From CAYZJV01 sp964616275 (GTDB lineage: Bacteria > Spirochaetota > Spirochaetia > Sphaerochaetales > Sphaerochaetaceae): 64,000 nucleotides of DNA. Below the pieces are notes generated by a model that ran no database searches, had not been told where the DNA came from, and was given only the letters and a program-made list of their open reading frames with translations. The first letter of the stretch is position 1, and every line of letters begins with the position of its first letter. The DNA lies in assembly GCA_964616275.1 (NCBI GenBank), contig CAZTUL010000003.1, forward strand, positions 1-64,000. Direction: 5' to 3'. Position numbers and translations under genes: made by a program. Of this stretch, positions 33,821 to 42,076 are shown one piece after another.

Positions 33821-34582
33821 ATGTCCGTCATAACTGTTGAACATGTAAGAAAATCCTTCTCTACCCTCGAAGTATTGCGTGATATCTCGTTTTCACTCGA
33901 ATCTGGTGAAGTTCTCTCTATTATCGGCCCTTCAGGATCCGGAAAATCCACTCTACTCAGATGTATTACCAACCTTGAGACTATCGATAGCGGTCTCATA
34001 GCAGTAGGCGGAGACACACTGGTTTCAACCGACGATGATGGTAAAACTCTATATGCCGATAAAGAAACCATTTCCCGCATACGACTTCGTGTAGGGCTCG
34101 TATTTCAAAATTTTAATCTATTCCCTCACTTCTCAGTTCTGAAAAACATCACCGAAGCTCAAGTGCATGTACTGCATACTCCAAAAGATGATGCTGCAGA
34201 ACAAGCTCACGCCTTACTGAGTAAAATGGGACTCTCCGATAAAGCTAAAGCATACCCATACCAACTCTCCGGTGGACAGCAGCAACGTGTTTCCATTGCT
34301 CGGGCATTAGCATTACGCCCGCAAGTGCTCTGTTTCGATGAACCTACCAGTGCTCTCGACCCTGAACTTACCGGAGAGATTCTTGCCGTCATTAAAGAAC
34401 TTGCCTCAGAACATATGACCATGATGGTGGTAACACACGAAATGGCATTTGCACGAGACATTTCCAACAGAGTAATCTTTATGGACGAAGGTCTCATTGT
34501 TGAACAGGGAGCTCCAGACGAAGTTTTCTCCAACACGCAGAACGAGCGAACCAAAAGGTTTCTCAGTCGCTTTGGGACCTGA
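33821..34582 (+). CDS. Amino-acid ABC transporter ATP-binding protein
   Basis: A 253-residue ATPase of the polar amino-acid class (GlnQ/HisP-like). Walker A GPSGSGKST is near residues 35-43, the Q-loop is in LVFQNFNLFPHFSVL, the signature is LSGGQQQRVSIARAL near 148-162, and Walker B plus switch is CFDEPTSALDPELTG. A short insertion with acidic residues (about 67-80) precedes the Q-loop. AGGGAG lies upstream of the ATG. Its 3' end overlaps the convergent amidohydrolase gene by 20 bp. Confidence 0.94.
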   Translation: MSVITVEHVRKSFSTLEVLRDISFSLESGEVLSIIGPSGSGKSTLLRCITNLETIDSGLIAVGGDTLVSTDDDGKTLYADKETISRIRLRVGLVFQNFNLFPHFSVLKNITEAQVHVLHTPKDDAAEQAHALLSKMGLSDKAKAYPYQLSGGQQQRVSIARALALRPQVLCFDEPTSALDPELTGEILAVIKELASEHMTMMVVTHEMAFARDISNRVIFMDEGLIVEQGAPDEVFSNTQNERTKRFLSRFGT

Positions 34583-36116
34583 TTACCCCACAGCTTGCTG
34601 GCATGATAAGTTCCCCCTGATTACAAATCATTACTCCATCTGTAATTACCGACTCAACCGTATCACCATTCAGAATCACAATATCGGCTTTGTGTCCCGG
34701 TTTGAGAAGGCCTCTATCCGGTATACGCAATCGATGTGCGGGTACTGAAGTCATACGGGCAATCAACTTCTCAAGACTCATTACCTGCAGCTCACTGGAG
34801 TAATGAGTGAGTAAGTGTGGAACAGCCTCGTATGATCGCTGATGTATAACACTTCCGCTGTAGAGAGCGTCTGTTCCGAAACAACCCAGACGATGACGTA
34901 GTATCGTGCAAAGCGACTGTTCAGATTGTGTTACATCGGCCATTACTGCTGTTTCAGGAAGTTCTGCAAGCAGATTGAATAAGAAGGTAAATGCATCGGT
35001 CCCAGCTCGTTCTGCCAGCTGAGCAAAAGTCGTTCCCTGCAACTCCGGTTTACCGTCGATATGCATCACCGAAATTGCATCCCAACCACACAGGGATACC
35101 ACACTATCCCACCCTTTTGGGTTAATCATCTCCTCTTTCATATGTGATCGTGCATCGGAATCTTGAAGAGCTGCTTGTAGATCCTGCTTTGAAAGCTGCA
35201 GGTATGACGGAGGCAACAGACTGTAGAGTGAAGTGGAGCCAAAGGTATACGGATACTGATCAAAACCTACATCCAATCCTTTAGCCTCGTATGATTCAAT
35301 AAGTGCGAGCACCTCTGGTACGAGGTGTTGATTACGCTCACCTATGACCTTAAGATGTGAAATTTCGGTCCTTACTCCCACCTGTATCGCCAACTCAAGC
35401 ACTTCCCGAAGAGAATCCAGGATAAAATCTCCTTCACAACGATGATGTACAGAAAACAAACGATTCCGATTTGCTGTAACCTCTAATAATGCTGACAGTT
35501 CATCATGATGAGCAAAGAAACAGGGAGCATAATAGAGTCCCGTTGAAAACCCACAAGCACCTTGATCATAGGCAAGGTTAAGAGATGTGCACATAGCATT
35601 GATTTCTTTTGTTGTTGCCGCGCGATTGGGATTTCCAGATACATGGGCAATTCGAAGTGGAGCATGTGCCTGAAGCCCTGAAAGATGTGTGTAAGATCCA
35701 TGGTTTTGTACATAATCAGCATACGAACTTAAGTCATTCCACGACCATGATGGTGGACCTGTCCCCAGCACATTTGAAGTCATTTGTTCTAGTAGTGAAC
35801 GCCCACAAGAAGTTGATGCAATGGGAAAGATTCCGAGCCCACAGTTTCCGAATACTTCAGTAGTAATTCCCTGTAAAATTTTTTCCGACATATGCGAGTC
35901 ACTCAGCACATGCAATTCGCTGTGCCCATGCATATCAATAAACCCTGGAGTGATAATCTTTCCAGTACAATCGATTGTTACATCTGCGGTAATATCACCT
36001 CTTTCGGAACCGCAATATACGATAGTATCGTCTTTGACCGCAACTACTCCCTGGTAACGGGAATTCCCTGAACCATCAACTATAAACCCCCCTGAAAAGA
36101 GCAATGAAACATGCAT
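34563..36116 (-). CDS. N-acyl-D-amino-acid deacylase family amidohydrolase
   Basis: A 517-residue metal-dependent amidohydrolase of the D-aminoacylase group, hydrolysing N-acyl-D-amino acids or related amides. A small beta domain made from both termini surrounds a TIM barrel. Metal ligands are His63 and His65 (DMHGHSEL), Cys92 (FGNCGLG, the bridging Cys of D-aminoacylases), the VHHRCEGD segment near 225 and EISHLKVIG near 250; the late CFGTDALYSG carries the catalytic Asp. There is no good Shine-Dalgarno sequence, and TAGAAT lies five bases before the ATG, so a leaderless mRNA is possible. It converges on the amino-acid ABC operon, which could import its products. Confidence 0.88.
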   Translation of the reverse strand: MHVSLLFSGGFIVDGSGNSRYQGVVAVKDDTIVYCGSERGDITADVTIDCTGKIITPGFIDMHGHSELHVLSDSHMSEKILQGITTEVFGNCGLGIFPIASTSCGRSLLEQMTSNVLGTGPPSWSWNDLSSYADYVQNHGSYTHLSGLQAHAPLRIAHVSGNPNRAATTKEINAMCTSLNLAYDQGACGFSTGLYYAPCFFAHHDELSALLEVTANRNRLFSVHHRCEGDFILDSLREVLELAIQVGVRTEISHLKVIGERNQHLVPEVLALIESYEAKGLDVGFDQYPYTFGSTSLYSLLPPSYLQLSKQDLQAALQDSDARSHMKEEMINPKGWDSVVSLCGWDAISVMHIDGKPELQGTTFAQLAERAGTDAFTFLFNLLAELPETAVMADVTQSEQSLCTILRHRLGCFGTDALYSGSVIHQRSYEAVPHLLTHYSSELQVMSLEKLIARMTSVPAHRLRIPDRGLLKPGHKADIVILNGDTVESVITDGVMICNQGELIMPASCGVIRSQSD

Positions 36117-36218
36117 GCTTCATTCTATGCTTTTCGATTTGATTTGAGAAGACTTCATGCTATCCGGTTCATTATATAACACCATTTGTGTATACTGTCG
36201 TCTGGAAGGAGAGTCATC

Positions 36219-37511
36219 GTGGATATATATGATGTTATCATTGTTGGTTCTGGACCTGCCGGTATGGGGGCTGCATTCGAAATTGCTGAAAAACGCCCAG
36301 ACCTCTCAGTACTCATGATAGACCAGGAAAAATTTTCAACCGGCGGCATGAGAAATGATTGTAAGATGAATTTCACCTTCCCTATCGGATTCCCTGAAGA
36401 GTACTGGACGAAAGATCAAGCTAAAACATACATGGAAGGGGTTAAGAAATTTCTCAAGCCCGATATTTTAGATAAAAGTAATATTGCAATATACCAGAAA
36501 CGTGCTCAGCGGCTCGGTTGCAGGCTGCTGGAGATTCAACAGTCGCACCTCGGCACCGATGGAGGTCTGCTCCTCATAAAGCAATTGCTCGCAGAATTAC
36601 ATTCACTTGGAATTCATCTAGCATTAGGCGAAACCATGCTGTCGGTGGATGATCAAAAGAAATACATTGCAACCGACAATCGAGATATTGGCTACCGAAC
36701 TTTACTCATCGCACCGGGAAGACGCGGGTTCCATTTTCTGCAGATGATGATGCAAAGTCTGGGAGTTCCCTTTATCGACAATATTGTTGATATTGGTGTT
36801 CGCATTGAAACGCGTATTGAGCACTACCCAATCGTAAAAGATTACTATGATCCAAAATTCTACTTTCCCGAAAAAGTCAGAACCTTCTGCACCAATAGCG
36901 GTGATGCTCATGTGGTAAAGGAGAAATATACAAGTGCACGAGGCGATACCTGGTTTTCGGTGAATGGTCATGCCTATTCGGCAGCAACACATGAGGCCAA
37001 TGGATTAGTGAATTTTGCCATATTGAAAACTGTCAAGTTCACAGCTCCATTAGCAAGTGGACAAGCCTACGCTGAAAACCTTGGTATGCAGGCAGCCCTG
37101 ATGGGTGGTGGACGACCTCTTATGCAGCGGGTCGGCGATTTCCGATTGGGTTCACGAAGCAAGGAAAATAGTTTTAATAGCGACTTGTATGACTTTCTAC
37201 CTAGTCTAAAAGACTGCTGTCCTGGAGATATTTCGCTGGCGGTTCCTGCAAAAATTCTACGTGTAATCTGGAAAGCTATGAAGAACCTCGATACCATCGT
37301 CCCTGGAGTGCTTCATCCGTCGACTATCATGTACTACCCAGAAATTAAACTCTACGCAAATAAACCGGTGTTCATCGACTCATTTTTCAGAGTAACCAAT
37401 GCAGTATATCTTGCTGGAGACGGTGCGGGAACCAGCAGAGGTATTACTGCTGCTTGGGCAAGTGGTATGAGATCAGCTCAAGGGATTCTGGAGCAATTAG
37501 CCGCTACATGA
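36219..37511 (+). CDS. FAD-dependent oxidoreductase (COG2509-like)
   Basis: A 430-residue flavoprotein. The dinucleotide-binding motif is at the N-terminus (VIIVGSGPAGMGAAFEIAE, residues 6-24) with the ribose-binding acidic residue in SVLMIDQE. A second conserved block near the C-terminus, VYLAGDGAGTSRGITAAWASG, binds FAD. The pattern resembles uncharacterised FAD-dependent dehydrogenases of COG2509, related to geranylgeranyl-reductase-like and HI0933-like proteins. Start GTG 36219 has AAGGAGAG five bases upstream; in-frame codons further up to 36186 have no such site. The substrate is unknown. Its last 8 bp overlap the convergent cardiolipin synthase gene. Confidence 0.85.
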   Translation: MDIYDVIIVGSGPAGMGAAFEIAEKRPDLSVLMIDQEKFSTGGMRNDCKMNFTFPIGFPEEYWTKDQAKTYMEGVKKFLKPDILDKSNIAIYQKRAQRLGCRLLEIQQSHLGTDGGLLLIKQLLAELHSLGIHLALGETMLSVDDQKKYIATDNRDIGYRTLLIAPGRRGFHFLQMMMQSLGVPFIDNIVDIGVRIETRIEHYPIVKDYYDPKFYFPEKVRTFCTNSGDAHVVKEKYTSARGDTWFSVNGHAYSAATHEANGLVNFAILKTVKFTAPLASGQAYAENLGMQAALMGGGRPLMQRVGDFRLGSRSKENSFNSDLYDFLPSLKDCCPGDISLAVPAKILRVIWKAMKNLDTIVPGVLHPSTIMYYPEIKLYANKPVFIDSFFRVTNAVYLAGDGAGTSRGITAAWASGMRSAQGILEQLAAT

Positions 37512-39042
37512 GCGGACTGAATAACTTCAACACATTTCTGCCAAATCTGATGGGAAAAGAGCGATTTTCCTCATCAACGAGCGAAATTTCTGTACACAGT
37601 TCAAGTGTTCTGGAAATATCGTTTCTCACATGAGCAGCTAATGAGGAACGGAAAAAAATAACACCGCACTCGAAGTGCATATAAAAACTTCTATAATCCA
37701 TATTTGTAGTACCTACAATTGAGACCTCATCGTCAGCTACAAACATTTTTGCATGCATAAATCCTGGGGTATATTCGTAAATCTTCACCCCAGCATCCAG
37801 CAGAGGTCTATAGTGAGAACGAGTTACAGGGTGGACATACCATTTGTCCGGACGGTGTGGAGTAATGATTCGAACATCTACGCCACTTTGTGCGGCAATT
37901 GTGAGAGCAGATGTCATCTGAGTGTCTATTATAAGATATGGAGTGGTCATCCACACATATTTCTGGGCATGATTAATAATCTGTATATAGGCGTTTTCAG
38001 AAATATTTTCGTCATCAAGCGGGCTGTCTCCGAACGGTTGTACAAATCCATCGGTCGGATAGTGCGTCTGTGGAATATAGGCAGTAAGATCAATATCTTC
38101 TTCTGTGGTAAATATCCACTGTTGAAAAAACATAAGTGTAAGATTCCAGACTGCATCGCCGCGTAACATTACCTTACAATCTTTCCAATGACCAAATCGG
38201 ATTTTTCGGTTGATATATTCATCGGCAAAATTTATTCCTCCCGTAAATCCAACATCACCATCGATAATGAGAATTTTCCGGTGATCACGATAATTTAATT
38301 TTGCATTGAGGTGCGGTTTAATCCGATTAAAGACCCCTACTTGAAATCCCATCTCTTTCAGGGTTCTATCATACCGTCCAGGAAGTGTCTGAATACTTCC
38401 CAGATCATCGTACATGAGACGTATCACCACCCCTTCTTCGAGTTTACGTCTCAATAATGAAAGCATGGCAGACCACATCTCACCGTCTTCTACAATAAAG
38501 TATTCAAAAAGAATAAATCGTTTTGCCTTTTCAACCTCTTCGAGAATTCGACTAAAAGCCGTCTCTCCTAGTGAGAAGAAGGTGACTTCGGTATGTTCCC
38601 AGGCAGGAGCTCCTGTCAGATTGAATATGTAGTCGGACTGACGGGCATAATTTCCAGAATATGCGGTCAATGAAGATCGTACCTCAGCATCGGGTTCGGG
38701 AAGAATGGCTCGCATCTCCTTCTCGTAATGTTCCTGATACTTCGCCATTTGACGAGCTACACGCTTGCCTACACGTTTATTTCCAAAAAGAATATAGAAG
38801 GGAACCCCAAAGACTGGGGCTACCAGAATCACCAGAATCCAGGATATTTTAAACACAGGGTTCTCGTCTCGGCTCACAATTACAAATACGCTGATAAAAG
38901 CAAGTGTATACACAGTGGGGATGTATATCGTGCTAATTGCCATAAAGTTGAGAATCAGCCACACAATCACAAAGATTTGAATGGCAAGTAAAGCGATAAA
39001 GGTGAAGAGTCTCCCCGTGAGGAGTTTGAAAAACTTTATCAT
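37504..39042 (-). CDS. cls: Cardiolipin synthase (phospholipase D family)
   Basis: A 512-residue membrane enzyme that joins phosphatidylglycerol molecules into cardiolipin. Two N-terminal transmembrane helices and the PLDc_N segment (ILVAPVFGVPFYILFGNKRV near residues 52-71) precede two HKD catalytic motifs: HRKILIIDGDVGFTGG near 257-272 and HAKMFVADDEVSIVGTTNMD near 426-445. The length and order fit bacterial ClsA. The ATG follows the TPR gene stop by six bases with only a weak purine-rich site, so translation may be coupled. The 3' end overlaps the convergent FAD oxidoreductase by 8 bp. Confidence 0.94.
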   Translation of the reverse strand: MIKFFKLLTGRLFTFIALLAIQIFVIVWLILNFMAISTIYIPTVYTLAFISVFVIVSRDENPVFKISWILVILVAPVFGVPFYILFGNKRVGKRVARQMAKYQEHYEKEMRAILPEPDAEVRSSLTAYSGNYARQSDYIFNLTGAPAWEHTEVTFFSLGETAFSRILEEVEKAKRFILFEYFIVEDGEMWSAMLSLLRRKLEEGVVIRLMYDDLGSIQTLPGRYDRTLKEMGFQVGVFNRIKPHLNAKLNYRDHRKILIIDGDVGFTGGINFADEYINRKIRFGHWKDCKVMLRGDAVWNLTLMFFQQWIFTTEEDIDLTAYIPQTHYPTDGFVQPFGDSPLDDENISENAYIQIINHAQKYVWMTTPYLIIDTQMTSALTIAAQSGVDVRIITPHRPDKWYVHPVTRSHYRPLLDAGVKIYEYTPGFMHAKMFVADDEVSIVGTTNMDYRSFYMHFECGVIFFRSSLAAHVRNDISRTLELCTEISLVDEENRSFPIRFGRNVLKLFSPLM

Positions 39043-39048
39043 GGTCGA

Positions 39049-40131
39049 TTACTTCTTATCTTCGTCATCTCCGTCTTCATATTCATCATCGAAGAATTGT
39101 GCCTCCAACTCAGAAATATCGTCTGGGTCCACAACAACTTCAGGATCTTCTTCATCATCATAATCTTCAGGATCGAGCTCAATATTCGGCTCTATCTCAT
39201 CATCGTCATCAATATCGGTGTTTGGAAAACTATCATCAAACAGATCGTGCTCATAGAGAGTTGATGTGAGTTCATCGCTTATTTCCTCTTCACTCGAGAA
39301 ACCAGGGTTATGTTTGAGATCATCCATCATCTGCCCAATGGACTCTTTTGATACTGTGGCAGTCTGAAAGAATTCCTTCTCGAGAGCTTGTTCAAGCAGT
39401 GCATACGCTCCATGAAATTTCCCCAGTGCGATGAACACCTGAGCTGCGTGAACATAGGCTTCAGGAAACTTTGGAGAATGATCGGAGAGCAACTTATCAA
39501 ACTCCTGTTTTGCTTCTAAGAACGCTCCCGTCTTAAACAAATAGTGTCCATAGTTGTCAGTCATACCCGGACTTTCACTCAGATGCTCTTCGTTGTTCTC
39601 AAACAAATCCCCAGCCTCGTCCAATAAATCTTCATCTAGGAGATATGTGCCATAATTTATAAGGAGGGTTTTATCCCTTCTCCCTTCGTTATAAAGTGCT
39701 CGAAGATCTTCAATAGCTTCCGATCTTTTCCCAAGAGCCCAAAGTGCCATCGTTCGAGAGATACGTGCACTTACCACTGTTTCCTGATTGGGTTGCCGTT
39801 TTTTCTGTTCACGATCAATCACCGAGTCATAGATTTCCAATGCAACAGAGGCATCTCCACGCTGCACAAAGAGATTTCCCAACATGATAGTATAGTTCGC
39901 CGGCAATCCAGCTTTCCATGCCTGTGTATAATAGTGCCATGCCTTTTCCTGATTACCTGAACGATTATTAAGAGCTCGTGACCCTAATGCTACGAGTATA
40001 TACCCACGTTTGATAAATAGAACTACGCCAAAAGCAACAAAAATCAATACTATCTTACTCGTTTGCGTAATGGGCAAAATCATGATCCCAATTATTGCGA
40101 CAACGAGTGCCAGCAATGTAGGATTTTTCAT
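39049..40131 (-). CDS. Membrane-anchored TPR-repeat protein with acidic tail
   Basis: A 360-residue protein. Two hydrophobic helices near the N-terminus (about 3-20 and 25-45) are followed by helical repeats typical of tetratricopeptide repeats (about 60-260), including YYTQAWKAGLPANYTIMLGNLFVQRGD. The last ~75 residues are extremely acidic, with runs of Asp and Glu, a low-complexity tail. The frame opens at 40206, but ATG 40131 has GGAGG six bases upstream and starts at the membrane segment. It precedes the cardiolipin synthase gene by six bases. A scaffold role at the membrane is inferred from architecture only. Confidence 0.82.
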   Translation of the reverse strand: MKNPTLLALVVAIIGIMILPITQTSKIVLIFVAFGVVLFIKRGYILVALGSRALNNRSGNQEKAWHYYTQAWKAGLPANYTIMLGNLFVQRGDASVALEIYDSVIDREQKKRQPNQETVVSARISRTMALWALGKRSEAIEDLRALYNEGRRDKTLLINYGTYLLDEDLLDEAGDLFENNEEHLSESPGMTDNYGHYLFKTGAFLEAKQEFDKLLSDHSPKFPEAYVHAAQVFIALGKFHGAYALLEQALEKEFFQTATVSKESIGQMMDDLKHNPGFSSEEEISDELTSTLYEHDLFDDSFPNTDIDDDDEIEPNIELDPEDYDDEEDPEVVVDPDDISELEAQFFDDEYEDGDDEDKK

Positions 40132-40199
40132 AGCAAGCCTCCACGGTGATGTGTTTCTATCATGCCATATTTCAGAGTAGATTGCCACCCGTCTCTCTA

Positions 40200-40228
40200 T
40201 TGTCATAGTAACTCATAATCGATAGAGT
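40200..40228 (+). promoter_or_regulatory. Promoter predicting a leaderless queH mRNA
   Basis: TTGTCA (-35, 40200-40205), a 17-base spacer and TAGAGT (-10, 40223-40228), then six bases to ATG 40235. It has the same -35 hexamer and geometry as the MFS promoter at 15918, and no Shine-Dalgarno sequence. Confidence 0.55.
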
Positions 40229-40234
40229 AACAGT

Positions 40235-40780
40235 ATGGAAAGAAAGCCATTACTGCTGCACTGCTGCTGTGGGCCATGCTCAACAAGTTCGATTGAGCGA
40301 TTAAGAGATCTTGGTTACGAACCCATACTTTTTTTCGGAAACAGTAATATCTACCCTGAGAAAGAGGCAGAAAAAAGGTTTGCGGCACTCGAAGATGTAG
40401 CAAAACACTTTTCTCTTCAGCTCATTCGCCATAACTATAGTCATGAATCGTGGCTACACCATATATCAGGCCATGAGAACGCTCCTGAGAAGGGTTCTCG
40501 TTGTGCACTCTGTTTTGCTTATAATCTGCAAGAGGCGGCTGAAGAGGCAAAAAAATTAAATATTCCGTTTTTTACCACGACCCTTACAGTAAGCCCCCAT
40601 AAAAGTGCACCAACGATTTTCACGGTTGGAGAGCAGTGGGAATCATTTGTTCCTGTTGATTTTAAGAAGAAAGACGGTTTCAAGCAGAGTATTGAACTGT
40701 CAAGAGAGCTGAATTTATATCGACAGGATTATTGTGGTTGTGAGTTTTCCCTTGCACAAGAGCGTTCACGCAAGAAGTAG
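40235..40780 (+). CDS. queH: Epoxyqueuosine reductase QueH
   Basis: A 181-residue protein of the QueH family (former DUF208, PF02677), which reduces epoxyqueuosine to queuosine in tRNA anticodons, replacing the cobalamin enzyme QueG. The N-terminal HCCCGPC (residues 9-15), a middle CALC near 88-91 and the C-terminal DYCGCEFS give the conserved cysteines that bind an iron-sulfur cluster and iron. Length is normal. It has its own promoter with the -10 box six bases from the ATG. It is divergent from the TPR gene and overlaps the convergent ZIP gene by 15 bp. No other queuosine genes are nearby. Confidence 0.93.
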   Translation: MERKPLLLHCCCGPCSTSSIERLRDLGYEPILFFGNSNIYPEKEAEKRFAALEDVAKHFSLQLIRHNYSHESWLHHISGHENAPEKGSRCALCFAYNLQEAAEEAKKLNIPFFTTTLTVSPHKSAPTIFTVGEQWESFVPVDFKKKDGFKQSIELSRELNLYRQDYCGCEFSLAQERSRKK

Positions 40781-41578
40781 AAGACTCCCAGCCATGACTA
40801 CCATGCCTCCGATGACACCATAAATTGCAAGGTGATGTTCTCCGTACCGTTCTGCGGTAGGAAGCAGCTCGTCGAAAGAGATATAGATCATAACTCCTGC
40901 AGTAGAAGCTAGTACAAACCCAAGCATAAGATCAGTATTTGAAACAGAGAAAAGCAATAATCCTAAAAAGGCTCCAAGCATTTCTGAGAGTCCTGAGAGT
41001 AGAGCAATCACAAGACTTTTTGCCCTATTCCCAGTAGCAAAGTAAATAGGTACTGCAACCGCAATTCCCTCAGGAATATTGTGGATAGCAATGGCTATTG
41101 CGATGCTAATTCCAATTTGAGGATCGGCCATGTAACTGGTAAATGTAGCCAACCCCTCTGGTAAATTATGAATTGCAATGGCAAGAGCGGAGAGAATACC
41201 GGTACGAAGCAAATGGGTGTCGGTACAGGGATGTGCTGAATTTACCAATGACACAACATCTGGAATTTCATGTGGGTTATCCTGCGATGGAACGAATCTG
41301 TCGATAAGTCCAATGACGAGAATGCCACCAAAAAAAGCCAATACGGTATACAATCCGGCACGGTTGTCGGGAAAATATTGCTCAAGATAGTGCAGAGCTT
41401 CTGGGAGGATTTCCATGAACGAGAGGTATACCATGACGCCAGCAGAGAACCCGAGTGATGCACATAAAAAATGAGAACTCGACCGTTTCTGAAACATGCT
41501 CAACAATCCGCCGATTCCTGTAGAAAGACCGGCAATAAGGGTAAGTACTAAGGCAGTGAGGATGGTAACCGAATTCAT
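40766..41578 (-). CDS. zupT: ZIP-family metal transporter
   Basis: A 270-residue membrane transporter of the ZIP family (PF02535), ZupT-like, importing Zn2+ and possibly other divalent metals. About eight helices are visible, with the paired metal-binding motifs AIHNLPEGLATF near residues 135-146 and AIHNIPEGIAVAVPIYFATG near 164-183. A short His-containing loop lies between helices 3 and 4. TTGACA and TATCGT boxes lie just upstream, leaving about seven bases before the ATG. The 3' end overlaps queH by 15 bp on the other strand. Confidence 0.93.
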   Translation of the reverse strand: MNSVTILTALVLTLIAGLSTGIGGLLSMFQKRSSSHFLCASLGFSAGVMVYLSFMEILPEALHYLEQYFPDNRAGLYTVLAFFGGILVIGLIDRFVPSQDNPHEIPDVVSLVNSAHPCTDTHLLRTGILSALAIAIHNLPEGLATFTSYMADPQIGISIAIAIAIHNIPEGIAVAVPIYFATGNRAKSLVIALLSGLSEMLGAFLGLLLFSVSNTDLMLGFVLASTAGVMIYISFDELLPTAERYGEHHLAIYGVIGGMVVMAGSLLLLA

Positions 41579-41585
41579 ATTCCAG

Positions 41586-41615
41586 ACGATACCGAAAACT
41601 CTATATACATGTCAA
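41586..41615 (-). promoter_or_regulatory. Promoter predicting a near-leaderless ZIP transporter mRNA
   Basis: A perfect TTGACA -35 (minus strand 41615-41610), an 18-base spacer and TATCGT -10 (41591-41586), then seven bases to ATG 41578. No good Shine-Dalgarno sequence is seen. Confidence 0.5.
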
Positions 41616-41638
41616 TGAAAAAGTTCGTCATACCTAAC

Positions 41639-42076
41639 TTATTGTAGAGAACGAATAGACTTTTTTGCCCGTTCAACAATCATCTCGTAAATTTGATGCA
41701 ATTCCATGGAATCGGTTACGAGTTCCTCTGTTTTACAATCAATACGTACTACCACCGTATCGGCTGCATAAGGAACATTGTATCGTTTATATACCGCTTC
41801 TGCGAGCGTACTCATCATCTCAGCTTTTACCACAGAAAAACCGATATGGACCGCTAAAGCCGCTGCGGCACGTCCAGCAATTCGATCATGCAAAATGAGA
41901 TGCTCAGGTTGCAATCCCTCTCGAAGTATAAACTGCTCAGCTTCTAACAGTGGGTGGAGCCATTTCCCACTACTTGAGAAGAGCACATGCTGGTCGATGT
42001 CGAGTATCTGAAGTGATATTCCCTGAGGTAAAATTCGTGTTATGAGCCATTGAGGGATTGCAGCTGTTCTTTTCAT
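41639..42076 (-). CDS. DUF1893-family protein
   Basis: A 145-residue cytoplasmic protein matching the DUF1893 family (PF08973, represented by Thermotoga TM1506, a cytidine-deaminase-like fold). The LQILDIDQHVLFSSSGKWLHPLL start, the LHDRIAGRAAAALAVHIG segment (cf. the family DKVVGKAAALL) near residues 68-85 and the following AEMMSTLAEAVYKRYNV are in family order. The Cys/His zinc ligands of true deaminases are not apparent. ATG 42076 has GGAGA upstream and overlaps the patatin gene stop by four bases; the longer frame up to 42238 is inside that gene. Function is unknown. Confidence 0.8.
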   Translation of the reverse strand: MKRTAAIPQWLITRILPQGISLQILDIDQHVLFSSSGKWLHPLLEAEQFILREGLQPEHLILHDRIAGRAAAALAVHIGFSVVKAEMMSTLAEAVYKRYNVPYAADTVVVRIDCKTEELVTDSMELHQIYEMIVERAKKSIRSLQ